A stretch of DNA of 44,980 nt, taken from contig SCQT01000032.1 of the NCBI GenBank assembly GCA_004322015.1, positions 1 through 44,980 of the forward strand, written 5' to 3'. Both the position numbers and the translations under genes were made by a program. Under the pieces are notes generated by a model that saw only the letters and a list, made by a program, of their open reading frames with translations, was not told where the DNA came from and searched no databases. Positions 33,339 to 42,490 of this stretch are shown one piece after another. This stretch comes from Chitinophagaceae bacterium. Lineage in GTDB: Bacteria > Bacteroidota > Bacteroidia > Chitinophagales > Chitinophagaceae. The number at the start of each line of letters is the position of its first letter. The stretch's first letter is position 1.

Positions 33339-33752
33339 TTAAATCCGGGTATCAGCCAGTCCCATAATAGCTACGAATTCTTTTTCTTTGACATCACATA
33401 CGGACAGTCTTCCCTGTCTGATCAGGGAAAAGCCAGCGAAATGCTTGTCTGCCTTCATTTCAGCTAAGGAAACAGGCTTTTTCAATTTCTTCAGGGGCTT
33501 CAGATCTACCACTACCCATCTGTTGTCATCCGTAGTCGGATCCTGGTAATATTCTTTGATGACCGTTGCCAGCCCGACTATTTCCAATCCTTCGTTGCTG
33601 TGATAAAATAAAACCTGGTCGCCTTTCTTCATAGCCTTCAGGTTATTACGTGCCTGGTAATTGCGTACCCCATCCCAAAAAGTCTTGCCGTCTTTTACAA
33701 ATTGTTCCCAGGAATATTTGAAGGGTTCGGATTTAACGAGCCAGTAGTTCAT
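33339..33752 (-). CDS. EVE-domain protein
   Basis: A 137-residue stand-alone EVE domain: MNYWLVKSEPFKYSWEQF at the start, FWDGVRNYQARNNLKAMKKG, DQVLFYHSNEGLEIVGLATV, and LIRQGRLSVCDVKEKEF at the end. EVE is a PUA-like fold; family members include human THYN1, and the fold is thought to bind modified bases in DNA or RNA. No fused nuclease or other effector is present. The upstream 180 bp hold word repeats and a palindrome rather than a recognised promoter. Confidence 0.93.
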   Translation of the reverse strand: MNYWLVKSEPFKYSWEQFVKDGKTFWDGVRNYQARNNLKAMKKGDQVLFYHSNEGLEIVGLATVIKEYYQDPTTDDNRWVVVDLKPLKKLKKPVSLAEMKADKHFAGFSLIRQGRLSVCDVKEKEFVAIMGLADTRI

Positions 33753-33798
33753 TTTAGTAAATAATAGTTATGAGGATATATAATTGAATGGTTTTATG

Positions 33799-33825
33799 GT
33801 TCCATTGTTTGATTGTTCCATTGTT
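33799..33825 (-). repeat. 16-bp-period word repeat upstream of the EVE gene
   Basis: GTTCCATTGTT occurs at 33799-33809 and 33815-33825. Read on the minus strand, the sense strand of the EVE gene, it becomes the same AACAATCAAACAAT-type word found before nuoI and similar to that before nuoF. Confidence 0.55.
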
Positions 33826-33886
33826 GCATTATTCCAAAAATCCCTGTTTACTTCAGTTCACTATTAAACCATTCACCATTCACGAT

Positions 33887-33951
33887 TCAATGTCGTTAAC
33901 CGGTCGGCGAGGACGCCACCATGCCCCATAACCTTACCTAAACGACATTGA
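33887..33951. repeat. nested palindrome at the 3' end of galK
   Basis: TCAATGTCGTT (33887-33897) and AACGACATTGA (33941-33951) are perfect 11-bp inverted arms. Inside is a second GC-rich hairpin, GGT-c-GGCG-agga-CGCC-ACC (33902-33920). One outer arm encodes galK residues near its C-terminus, so the galK stop lies within the element. It looks like a REP-type insertion that now supplies the end of the gene. It could also stabilise or end the mRNA, though no T-tract follows. Confidence 0.6.
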
Positions 33952-35100
33952 TTCATGATTAGCCACCTTCACTCCGTCTTCAATACTTGTAACATATATT
34001 TCCGGTGTTTTGCTATATCTTTCCTCATATTTCTTTTTGATAAAATATGAAAAGCTATCCAACTGATCGGATTTAACTATATTGATAGTGCATCCGCCAA
34101 AGCCCCCACCCATCATGCGCGATCCGGCCACTTCCTCTCTGTCTTTGGTAAGAGAAACTAAAAAATCCAATTCGTCGCAACTGACTTCATAATCTTTACT
34201 TAATCCATCATGCGTTTTATACATCATCTTACCAAAGCCATTCAGATCATTATTCTCCAAATACACACATCCTTTTAACAAGCGGTCATTTTCATTGATC
34301 ACGTAATGACAGCGCCGGTATATTTTTTCATCCATAGAATCCTTAAACCTATTCAGCACCTCTTCCGTCACATCCCGGAGATTCTTTACTTCGGGGAATT
34401 GCTTTTTTATGAGAGCTACTCCTTCTTCACATTGTTGCCTGCGGACATTATATTCGGAAGAGGCCAAAGAATGATGCACCATAGAATTGCAGAGTACGAT
34501 CTTATATTCAGGGAAATGAAAAGGAGAGTAGGTATAGCTTAAGTCGCGGCAATCTAACCGGATCAGTTGATCTTTTTTCCCGAGAAGATTAGCAAATTGA
34601 TCCATGATACCGCACATAACACCCACAAAATTATGCTCGGACATTTGTCCGATCTTAGCCAATTCTTTCCGTTCAATATGAAGATTAAATAATCTGCTCA
34701 ATCCATATCCTGCCGCGCCTTCCACGGCTGCTGAGGATGACAATCCGGCGCCTACCGGAAGATTGCTGTCCAATACTGCATCAAATCCTTTAACAGGATG
34801 TCCTTTTTGTTTTAAATAAAAAACCACACCCATGATATAATTGATCCATCCCCTGGCAGGTCTCTCATTCTCCACGGGAAAAGATATCAACTCGTCAAAA
34901 GCGCTGGCGTAAATATTACATTGATCAGTACCATTGGCAGCCAAAGCTACTATCACATGCTTATCAATGGCAGCAGGCAATACAAAGCCATCATTGTAAT
35001 CGGTATGCTCGCCTATCAGATTTACTCTTCCGGGTGATAAAATGATAATCGGTTCTTTGTGAAATAAAGAAGTAAATTTTTCTTTGACCTGGTTAATCAT
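33934..35100 (-). CDS. galK: galactokinase
   Basis: Galactokinase phosphorylates galactose at C1 with ATP, the first Leloir step. GHMP-kinase motifs are complete: SPGRVNLIGEHTDYNDGFVL near the N-terminus (galactose site), the ATP loop LPVGAGLSSSAAVEGAAG, VGVMCGIMDQFAN and the third motif GSRMMGGGFGGCTINIV. The open frame extends to 35244 inside the transporter gene, but ATG 35100 gives 388 residues, the family length, and lies 29 bp after the transporter stop. The last residues (ESMSFR) come from the palindromic element. No galT, galE or galM is in the window. Confidence 0.95.
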   Translation of the reverse strand: MINQVKEKFTSLFHKEPIIILSPGRVNLIGEHTDYNDGFVLPAAIDKHVIVALAANGTDQCNIYASAFDELISFPVENERPARGWINYIMGVVFYLKQKGHPVKGFDAVLDSNLPVGAGLSSSAAVEGAAGYGLSRLFNLHIERKELAKIGQMSEHNFVGVMCGIMDQFANLLGKKDQLIRLDCRDLSYTYSPFHFPEYKIVLCNSMVHHSLASSEYNVRRQQCEEGVALIKKQFPEVKNLRDVTEEVLNRFKDSMDEKIYRRCHYVINENDRLLKGCVYLENNDLNGFGKMMYKTHDGLSKDYEVSCDELDFLVSLTKDREEVAGSRMMGGGFGGCTINIVKSDQLDSFSYFIKKKYEERYSKTPEIYVTSIEDGVKVANHESMSFR

Positions 35101-35129
35101 TTCCTGAAAATCAATTTTAAAATTATAGT

Positions 35130-36470
35130 TCAAACAGTCACTTCTTCCTTCAAAAGATTTTTTTTCTTTAGTCCTGCCAAATAACCGCCCGTAGCGAAGT
35201 AAAGGATGACGGTATAAGAAGGTATCAATAGGATGTAGGCCCATTGCGGGTGATCTGTCGTTTTATTAGCAATAGCTCCCCATATCAGCGGCAATACAGC
35301 AGCGCCTGCAATAGCCATCACCAGTAAAGCGGCACCAGTTTTGGTGAAGTGCCCCAATTTATTCAAAGCCAATGGCCAAATGGCCGGCCACATCACTGCA
35401 TTGGCAAGGCCGAGCAAAGTAATAAAGAAAACAGTGACCCATCCGCTGGTGAAGATAGCACATATTGAAAAAACGAGTGCTAATATGGAACAGAATTGTA
35501 AGGCTTTCCGTTGAGTAACATATTTAGGAATAAGAATTATTCCGATGATATATCCAATCACCATAAAGCTTAAAGTATAAGTGGTAAAATTTTGATAATG
35601 GCTTATATCATAACCCAGCATTCTTCCATATTGCCCAATTGTATCGCCTGCGAGCACTTCACAGCCTACATAGAAGAAGAGCGCAATGACTCCAAGCCAT
35701 AAGTGGGGAAATTGAAAGATAGAACGACGTTGTTTAATTTCAGGATCATCCTCTTCTTCTTCCTCTTCCTTTTGATCCACCTCCGGTAAATTAGAAAACC
35801 ATATCCAGATAGCCAGTAAAAATAATACGATAGCCATGATAATGTAAGGTCCGATTACTTTGGCAGCTAATCCATTGAGCAGTTGCGCTTTCTCGGCAGC
35901 GTCAGTTGCCACACTGATCTTCTTTTCCAAAATGTCGGCTCCTGAAAGAATCGCTGCGCTTAATATCAGCGGGCTGATTGCGCCGGCCACTTTGTTAAAA
36001 ATACCCATAATGCTGATTCGCTTCGCGGCACTTTCTATAGGTCCCAATATGGTAATGTAAGGGTTAGAGGCTGTTTGCAATACAGCCAGTCCTGTTCCCT
36101 GAATGAATAATCCTAATAAAAATAATCCGTAAGTCCGACTGGTAGCTGCAGGAATGAATATCAGCGCTCCAACTGCCATTACCACTAAACCCACAGACAT
36201 GCCCTTCTTAAATCCCGTTACCTTTAGCACCCATGAGGAGGGGATGGCCATTACAAAATAAGAAATATAAAAGGCAAAGGTGACAAAGAAAAGCACCACG
36301 TTATTGTCTATTTCACAGGCAATTTTCAAAAAATTGATCAACGTACTATTGAGCCAGGTCACAAATCCAAAGACGAAAAATAAGATACCTATAATAATGG
36401 TGGGTATGAGGTAATTGGTTGTTTGCGTCTGAGCTTGCGTCTGACGTGGTAATGATGTTTGACCTGGCAT
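35130..36470 (-). CDS. sugar/H+ symporter, FHS family (FucP/GluP type) of the major facilitator superfamily
   Basis: A 446-residue transporter with about 12 helices. The family signature is FVFGFVTWLNSTLINFLKIA in the first helix, then GLFIQGTGLAVLQTASNPYI with TILGPIESAAKRISIMGIFN, as in glucose/galactose and fucose permeases. A very acidic central loop (EVDQKEEEEEEDDPEIKQRR) lies between the two halves. Its position directly ahead of galK makes galactose or glucose the likely substrate. The two genes probably share a promoter upstream of 36470. Confidence 0.92.
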   Translation of the reverse strand: MPGQTSLPRQTQAQTQTTNYLIPTIIIGILFFVFGFVTWLNSTLINFLKIACEIDNNVVLFFVTFAFYISYFVMAIPSSWVLKVTGFKKGMSVGLVVMAVGALIFIPAATSRTYGLFLLGLFIQGTGLAVLQTASNPYITILGPIESAAKRISIMGIFNKVAGAISPLILSAAILSGADILEKKISVATDAAEKAQLLNGLAAKVIGPYIIMAIVLFLLAIWIWFSNLPEVDQKEEEEEEDDPEIKQRRSIFQFPHLWLGVIALFFYVGCEVLAGDTIGQYGRMLGYDISHYQNFTTYTLSFMVIGYIIGIILIPKYVTQRKALQFCSILALVFSICAIFTSGWVTVFFITLLGLANAVMWPAIWPLALNKLGHFTKTGAALLVMAIAGAAVLPLIWGAIANKTTDHPQWAYILLIPSYTVILYFATGGYLAGLKKKNLLKEEVTV

Positions 36471-36555
36471 AAATTGAAATTAATTTTCGGGCACGAACTT
36501 AGGTAAGTTTTGGGGATTAACCAACGTTTTTGGAGGAAGAGTAACGAAAAATAAT

Positions 36556-37278
36556 TTATCCGTATAATTCCTGGTGGATCATTTTTCTTTCATAGCCAAG
36601 TGTTGTAATGCGCTGTTTGGCTTCGTTGATCATTTCTTTCCATCCGCAAAGATAAAAATGTGCAGGTTGCCTGGCGGTCAGTAACTCTTCATAAATGGGA
36701 TGTACGTAACCGGTCCTTCCTTCCCATTTTTCTCGTGATAAGGTGGGTATGTAATGAAATCTGTCTAATTCCTTTCCCAATTGTAGCATATCATCATGGT
36801 ACAAAAAATCTTTTTGCGTACGGGTACCGTAAATAAGATAAATATTTTCATGTGCAGGACCACCTGTGTCCCGGATATGATGCAGCATGGAACGAAAAGG
36901 AGCTATACCGGTTCCGGTACAAATAAAAAAAAGGTCATGATCTATTTTATCAGGCAGGGTGAATACACCCTGAGGCCCACGTATGGGTATCTCGTCGCCT
37001 TCTTTTGCATGGTTAAATAACCAGGTTGTTCCTGCCCCTCCTTCTAATAATACAATCACTAACTCTATTTCATTGGTGCCATTGGGAGCCGAAGCAATAG
37101 AATAGCTTCGCCAACGTCTGGCTGGCTTCTCATGAATGGGAAATTCAAGGGTCACAAATTGCCCTGCCGTAAAATCGAATTGGTCTATCTCGGGGATCTT
37201 TATCCAGTAACGCCTGGTATTGTATGTTTCCTGTGTGATTCTTGTGAAAAAGCCTTTTCGCCAGGGTGCTAATGCCAT
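36556..37278 (-). CDS. ferredoxin-NADP reductase-like flavoprotein
   Basis: A 240-residue FAD/NAD(P) oxidoreductase. FAD is bound by the R-x-Y-S motif (RRWRSYSIASAPN) and GGAGTTWLF; the nucleotide domain starts FICTGTGIAPFRSMLHHI and continues IYLIYGTRT, ending HFYLCGWKEMI and HQELYG. No ferredoxin or haem domain is attached. It could be a ferredoxin/flavodoxin-NADP reductase, like E. coli Fpr in size, or the reductase partner of a separate redox protein. It is divergent from mfd, 64 bp away. Confidence 0.85.
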   Translation of the reverse strand: MALAPWRKGFFTRITQETYNTRRYWIKIPEIDQFDFTAGQFVTLEFPIHEKPARRWRSYSIASAPNGTNEIELVIVLLEGGAGTTWLFNHAKEGDEIPIRGPQGVFTLPDKIDHDLFFICTGTGIAPFRSMLHHIRDTGGPAHENIYLIYGTRTQKDFLYHDDMLQLGKELDRFHYIPTLSREKWEGRTGYVHPIYEELLTARQPAHFYLCGWKEMINEAKQRITTLGYERKMIHQELYG

Positions 37279-37324
37279 AATTTTTAATTTGGGGAAAAAG
37301 GTATGACAAAATTTTCAATTGTTG

Positions 37325-37332
37325 TAATTTTG
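37325..37332 (+). promoter_or_regulatory. Bacteroidota -7 promoter element for mfd
   Basis: TAATTTTG matches TAnnTTTG and ends 10 nt before the mfd ATG, so the leader would be very short. A TTTG at 37288-37291 is too far upstream to act as its -33 element. Confidence 0.4.
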
Positions 37333-37342
37333 CATCCGCATC

Positions 37343-40300
37343 ATGAATTTGAATACCTTATTGGATGCCTGTCGTGAGGATGACCGCATGAAAACGCTGA
37401 CGGCCAGGCTTTCTATGTCCGGACCTGCCAACCTCTCCCTGCGCGGTTTAACAGGGACCTCTGCTGCACTCATCTCTGGAGCGTTGTGGAATATCACGGA
37501 TCATAACCATGTCTTTATCCTGAATGACAGGGAAGAAGCCGCCTATTTCCAAAATGACCTGGAAAATATCCTGCATGCTTTGGATATTTTCTATTTCCCT
37601 GATTCTTTTAAAAAAGCAGGTTTTTTTGATATCATGAACGGCAGTCACCTGATGCTGCGTACGGAGGCATTGATGAAATTTGCAAATCGTAATGCCCGCA
37701 AAAAAATCCTGGTTACTTATCCGGAAGCTGTTTTTGAAAAAGTGATCCGTCCGGCAGAATTTTCTTCCGCTATGATAGAGCTGAAATCCGGCGTAGGTGT
37801 TCAGATAGATGATTTGTTAAGTCAATTGGTGGGATCGGGATTTGAGCGCAGTGATTTTGTGTATGAACCGGGGCAGTTTGCGATGCGGGGAGGTATCCTC
37901 GATATTTATTCATTTGGGAATGATAAACCTTACCGGATTGAACTCTCCGGCAATGACATAGAATCCATCCGCATCTTTGATCCTGAAACGCAATTGAGTG
38001 AAAGGAAACTATCACAGATTACATTAATACCCAATATGAAATTTAAAAGAGAGGGGCGTGACAAGACTTCTCTTTTTGAATTTTTACCGGAAAATACTAT
38101 ATGGTGGCTCACTGACAAAGCATTCCTTTTGGAAACTATCAGGTCGTTGGAAGACAAATTGCGGCATTTTATGGAATATCCGGGAAAAGATGTCACCATT
38201 GTGAAAGAGACATTGAGCGATCAGGAAGAAGAAAAAGAGGTTGCACTTACTGTAAATGATTTTATTGATTCTGATTCGGTCTCGGCCTGGTTAAAGGAAA
38301 GGAAAGTAGTGCAATTGAACCCGGCCGGCGACTCACTGGGGGATGGTGAATCTATCGAATTCCATACTGCTCCGCAGCCCGCCTTTAACCGGCGTTTTGA
38401 TATGCTGATTGATGATTTAAAGAAATACAAGGATCAGCAATATGCATTATTTATTTTTTCAGATAACCCCAAACAACTTACAAGGATACAGGCCATTTTT
38501 GATGACCTGAAAGCGGAGATTCCTTTTTATCAGATCCCTCTCGCTATCAGCGCCGGTTTTGTAGATCACGATCACAAGTGGGTTTGCTACACAGATCATC
38601 AGATATTTCAGCGGTATCATAAGTACCATGTGAAGCAGGCTTACAACAAAAATAAAGCGCTTACACTAAAGACGCTTCGTGAACTGCAGCCGGGAGATTA
38701 TGTGACGCACATTGATCACGGGGTGGGGGTATTCAGCGGATTGGAGAAAATAGAGACCAACGGCCATATACAGGAGGCAGTCAGGATATTATATAAAGAC
38801 CATGATATTTTATATGTCAATATTAATTCCCTGCATAAGATCAGTAAATATAGCGGCAAAGAAGGCGTGGTGCCGAGAATTAATAAATTAGGCAGCGATG
38901 CCTGGCACAAATTAAAAGAAAAAACTAAAGACAAAGTAAAAGACATTGCCAAGGATCTGATAAAATTGTATGCTGCCAGGAAAGCGGAAAAAGGATTTGC
39001 GTTTTCGCCCGATACTTATTTGGAATCTGAATTGGAAGCGTCGTTTATTTTTGAAGATACTCCCGATCAAAGTAAGGCCACCGGAGATGTAAAAAAAGAT
39101 ATGGAATCCGGTGCACCCATGGACCGCCTGATATGCGGAGATGTGGGTTTTGGAAAAACAGAAATTGCAATAAGGGCTGCGTTTAAGGCAGTGACTGACG
39201 GCAAACAAGCCGCAGTGCTTGTCCCGACTACCATTCTGGCTTACCAGCATTACCAGACTTTTAAAGAACGTTTGCAGGATTTTCCCTGTACAGTGGACTT
39301 CATTAACCGGTTTAAAACAGCCAAGGAAAAAAGAGAAACGCTCCAAAAGCTTAAAGAAGGAAAAATTGATATTATTATCGGGACTCATGCTTTGTTGGGG
39401 AAAGATGTGAAATTCAAGGACCTAGGACTGTTGATCATTGATGAAGAGCAAAAATTCGGTGTTTCTTCCAAAGAGAAGTTAAAGCAGTTAAAAGTGAATG
39501 TGGACACACTTACCTTAACGGCTACGCCTATTCCCAGAACTTTACAATTTTCTTTGATGGGTGCCCGTGATCTCTCCATCATCAATACGCCGCCTCCTAA
39601 CCGGCAACCCATTCAGACTGAAGTGCATGTATTCAATGAAGATTTGATCAGGGATGCCATTTATTTTGAGACTGAAAGGGGGGGGCAGGTATTTTTTATT
39701 CATAACAGGGTCCAGACCATTCGTGAAATGGCAGGCATTATCCAGGGACTATGTCCCGATTTAAACGTTGCTTATGCGCATGGCAAGATGGAAGGTGATA
39801 AACTGGAGAAAACTATTCTTGATTTTATAAACCACCGGTACGATGTGCTGGTTTGCACCAATATCGTGGAAAGCGGAGTGGATATCCCCAATGCTAATAC
39901 CATTATTATAAATGATGCACATCATTTCGGATTGAGCGACTTGCATCAGTTGCGCGGACGAGTCGGCAGAAGCAACAAAAAAGCATTTTGTTATTTATTG
40001 GCTCCTCCCATGAGCACCCTGACTTCAGAATCCAGGAAAAGGTTGCAAACCCTCGAACAGCATAGCGATTTAGGCAGTGGTTTCCAGATCGCTATGCGGG
40101 ATCTGGATATCCGTGGAGCTGGGAATCTGTTGGGTGCGGAACAGAGCGGGTTTATAGCGGAGATCGGTTTCGACATGTATCATAAAATACTGAATGAAGC
40201 CATTCGCGAATTAAAGCGGACGGAGTTTAAAGATTTATTCAAAGAGCAATTGCAGGAGAATCATGATTATATCTCGGATTGTACCTTAGATACCGATCTG

Positions 40301-40771
40301 GAGATACTGATCCCGGATGAATATGTTTCCAATATTACCGAACGACTTAGTTTATACCAGCAATTGGATGACCTGGAAACGGATCAGCAGTTGGAAGATT
40401 TCCGCAAAGAGCTAACGGATCGCTTTGGCCCCATCCCAAAACAAACAGAGGCATTGTTTTCTGCCCTTCGCGTACGAAAGGCGGCCATCAGGATAGGTTT
40501 TGAAAAGATCATTTTAAAAAACCAAAAAGCACGCTGTTATTTTATCAGTGATCCCGAGTCTCCTTATTTTGAATCCGGTATTTTTCATCATATCCTTCAA
40601 TTTATTCAGCAGGAGGTACATCATGTCAGATTGAAGCAGATTGGGAAAAACTTCATGCTGGTAATGGAGGGCATTCACAGCATGAAAGAATTGGATCACT
40701 TACTGCAAAGGATGTTGTTCAAGCAGCCGGTTCCGGATAATAAGGAAATCTTGCAAATCCATGCGGGATAA
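37343..40771 (+). CDS. mfd: transcription-repair coupling factor Mfd
   Basis: Mfd displaces RNA polymerase stalled at DNA damage and recruits UvrA. The 1142-residue length is normal. Domains in order: an N-terminal UvrB-like module (FILNDREEAAYFQNDLENI; SGFERSDFVYEPGQFAMRGG), the RNA-polymerase-interacting Tudor-like domain near 447 (ELQPGDYVTHIDHGVGVFSG), RecG-like translocase motifs with Walker A GDVGFGKTE near 600, I-I-D-E-E-Q near 700, and TATPIPRTLQFSLMGARD. Helicase motifs CTNIVESGVDIPNANTIII and QLRGRVGRS follow, then the C-terminal TRCF domain (LYQQLDDLET). An eight-G run at 39678-39685 encodes Arg-Gly-Gly and could slip. Confidence 0.97.
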   Translation: MNLNTLLDACREDDRMKTLTARLSMSGPANLSLRGLTGTSAALISGALWNITDHNHVFILNDREEAAYFQNDLENILHALDIFYFPDSFKKAGFFDIMNGSHLMLRTEALMKFANRNARKKILVTYPEAVFEKVIRPAEFSSAMIELKSGVGVQIDDLLSQLVGSGFERSDFVYEPGQFAMRGGILDIYSFGNDKPYRIELSGNDIESIRIFDPETQLSERKLSQITLIPNMKFKREGRDKTSLFEFLPENTIWWLTDKAFLLETIRSLEDKLRHFMEYPGKDVTIVKETLSDQEEEKEVALTVNDFIDSDSVSAWLKERKVVQLNPAGDSLGDGESIEFHTAPQPAFNRRFDMLIDDLKKYKDQQYALFIFSDNPKQLTRIQAIFDDLKAEIPFYQIPLAISAGFVDHDHKWVCYTDHQIFQRYHKYHVKQAYNKNKALTLKTLRELQPGDYVTHIDHGVGVFSGLEKIETNGHIQEAVRILYKDHDILYVNINSLHKISKYSGKEGVVPRINKLGSDAWHKLKEKTKDKVKDIAKDLIKLYAARKAEKGFAFSPDTYLESELEASFIFEDTPDQSKATGDVKKDMESGAPMDRLICGDVGFGKTEIAIRAAFKAVTDGKQAAVLVPTTILAYQHYQTFKERLQDFPCTVDFINRFKTAKEKRETLQKLKEGKIDIIIGTHALLGKDVKFKDLGLLIIDEEQKFGVSSKEKLKQLKVNVDTLTLTATPIPRTLQFSLMGARDLSIINTPPPNRQPIQTEVHVFNEDLIRDAIYFETERGGQVFFIHNRVQTIREMAGIIQGLCPDLNVAYAHGKMEGDKLEKTILDFINHRYDVLVCTNIVESGVDIPNANTIIINDAHHFGLSDLHQLRGRVGRSNKKAFCYLLAPPMSTLTSESRKRLQTLEQHSDLGSGFQIAMRDLDIRGAGNLLGAEQSGFIAEIGFDMYHKILNEAIRELKRTEFKDLFKEQLQENHDYISDCTLDTDLEILIPDEYVSNITERLSLYQQLDDLETDQQLEDFRKELTDRFGPIPKQTEALFSALRVRKAAIRIGFEKIILKNQKARCYFISDPESPYFESGIFHHILQFIQQEVHHVRLKQIGKNFMLVMEGIHSMKELDHLLQRMLFKQPVPDNKEILQIHAG

Positions 40772-40786
40772 GAGAGATAACTCTCT
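40771..40786. terminator. weak hairpin between convergent mfd and outer-membrane protein gene
   Basis: AGAGAG-ataa-CTCTCT starts at the mfd stop codon, giving a 6-bp stem with a 4-nt loop. Only 44 bp separate the two convergent genes, and the following bases are T-rich but interrupted, so termination is uncertain. Confidence 0.35.
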
Positions 40787-40815
40787 CTCGGTTTACATTT
40801 TCCTTTTAAAGCAAA

Positions 40816-42363
40816 TTATAACTTGAAGCCGATCGTGAAAACGATATTGCTCGCATTGTATGTTAAATCAGCAGGACTGACTGCTTTATCCTGTAATACA
40901 TAGGGATAATATTGGTCTCCACGGTTGGCATATATATAGGTTAAATCGGTATAAATACCTTTTGAACGAAGCCCTATCCCCGCGCTGTATCGTGTTTGTT
41001 GACCTTTAATATTAGTATCGGAATAAGGACTTCCCATCCAGTCAAAGCCGGCCCGCACATAGAAAATATTAAACTTCAGTTCACCTCCCACACGGATATT
41101 GGAAGCTCCCTTATACATGGAGCTGATGGAGTGATCTAATGAATTCGCAAGCGCCTGATCGGAGGGTGTCGAATTGCTGCCGTTGAAACGATATCTGGCG
41201 GAACCATAATTCACGAATTCATAATCTATATTCAGGAACCCATGTTGTTGCTTTATATCCGGAGAAGTACCGAATATGAAGGATATGCCGCCCATAGCCC
41301 GCCAGGGAGTTGTCAGAGAATAATTATATTCTCCGGGATATCCGCTATTCAGATCAGTGGAACTTTGTTTTTGTACCCCTTGAAAATTCCCGGTATTGGT
41401 GATCATGGAAGTGGAATAATTATCGTGCATAGAATAAGAGGTGGGTGAATAGAATGCCCCTCCGACTCTTATCAAAGGACTTACCATATATATCAACCCG
41501 ATTTTTCCATTTATTCCTACTCCTGTAGTGGAAAGATTATTGGTGACGGAGAAATTCTGAAACCCATTATTACCATTGCTTTTCGTAATACTTTCCGAGT
41601 AGGTATTAACCCGGCTGAATTTAATGGAAGGAATACCTAAACCTAATCCTATGTAGAACTTGTTATCATAATTGCCTGCGAAAGCCAGGGCAAATTCATT
41701 GAGCCCTCCCTTCGTGCTAACGGTGTTTTGTTGAAGAATGCCATTAGAAACAGGCACATAAGACTGGTACCCGATCATATTGCCGGAAGCATTGTCCAAA
41801 GTGTCTATTAAAAACGTGTTGAATGCCAGGCTTGCGCCATAAGGATAATTTTTGGCTGCATCATTCGGGTTAGTGACTTTATCATTGATAAGTTGTTCCA
41901 GGTATTGTTCTGAATAAGACGAGTTTTTATTAATTCCTTGAAAATAGACATTATTATTGAAATTAGCCATTCTGTTTAAACCTATCCCAAAGGTGAAATT
42001 TTGCCAACGGGTGTCGCTTCCGCGTTTCTTATCTGAGGCGATGATCAATCCAAGCTGTTGAATGTGGAGGTCTATTTTTGAATCTGTAGCAGAGGTATTC
42101 AAATAATCAGCCGAGGTGCCGGCGGCTTTCAATCCCGGAGTGATGGAGAGGTCACTTGTCCTGAACAATCCGATTCCTGCGGGATTAAGCGTTATATCGC
42201 CGGCATCTCCGCCTAAGGATATACCTGTGCCTCCAACCGCCTGCATTCTGGCAGTTCCGCCGGGCGTAAGATAGCTGTAGCGTAACGCATCACTTTCATC
42301 CTGGGCAAAGGCAACCCTGAATAGCAGGATACTTACTAAAAATGCAATGATTCTTTTGTCCAT
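40816..42363 (-). CDS. outer-membrane beta-barrel protein, OmpP1/FadL/PorV-like
   Basis: The 515-residue product has a Sec signal peptide (MDKRIIAFLVSILLFRVAFA, cut before QDES). Its N-terminus has the OmpP1/FadL-like hallmark: ALRYSYLTPGGTARMQAVGG, then DAGDITLNPAGIGLFRTSDL. The rest alternates short amphipathic strands with Asn/Ser/Gly-rich loops. FadL relatives transport hydrophobic molecules; Bacteroidota also use the PorV branch in type IX secretion, but nothing here proves that role. It ends just downstream of a strong terminator belonging to the next gene. Confidence 0.82.
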   Translation of the reverse strand: MDKRIIAFLVSILLFRVAFAQDESDALRYSYLTPGGTARMQAVGGTGISLGGDAGDITLNPAGIGLFRTSDLSITPGLKAAGTSADYLNTSATDSKIDLHIQQLGLIIASDKKRGSDTRWQNFTFGIGLNRMANFNNNVYFQGINKNSSYSEQYLEQLINDKVTNPNDAAKNYPYGASLAFNTFLIDTLDNASGNMIGYQSYVPVSNGILQQNTVSTKGGLNEFALAFAGNYDNKFYIGLGLGIPSIKFSRVNTYSESITKSNGNNGFQNFSVTNNLSTTGVGINGKIGLIYMVSPLIRVGGAFYSPTSYSMHDNYSTSMITNTGNFQGVQKQSSTDLNSGYPGEYNYSLTTPWRAMGGISFIFGTSPDIKQQHGFLNIDYEFVNYGSARYRFNGSNSTPSDQALANSLDHSISSMYKGASNIRVGGELKFNIFYVRAGFDWMGSPYSDTNIKGQQTRYSAGIGLRSKGIYTDLTYIYANRGDQYYPYVLQDKAVSPADLTYNASNIVFTIGFKL

Positions 42364-42445
42364 CTCTAAAATCAGTGTTTGTTTAAGGTAAACGGTTTTT
42401 CTTTTTGATTTATTTTTCTTTAGGCTGTTTATAAAAGATATCTAA

Positions 42446-42476
42446 AAAAATACCCCCAAACAACGGGGGTATTTTT
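42446..42476 (-). terminator. rho-independent terminator of the Tyr/Gly-rich lipoprotein gene
   Basis: AAAAATACCCCC (42446-42457) pairs perfectly with GGGGGTATTTTT (42465-42476), a 12-bp stem with a 7-nt loop. On the minus strand it is followed by a run of T, 14 bp after the gene's stop codon. Confidence 0.92.
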
Positions 42477-42490
42477 AAATAATATGTATA

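Noticed and set aside
35101-35244. 48-residue N-terminal extension of galactokinase
   Set aside because: It lies mostly within the transporter gene in another frame and precedes the family start; ATG 35100 fits.
38912-39388. 158-codon antisense frame in mfd
   Set aside because: It is opposite conserved translocase motifs of Mfd and rich in Phe/Ser/Cys; no independent support.
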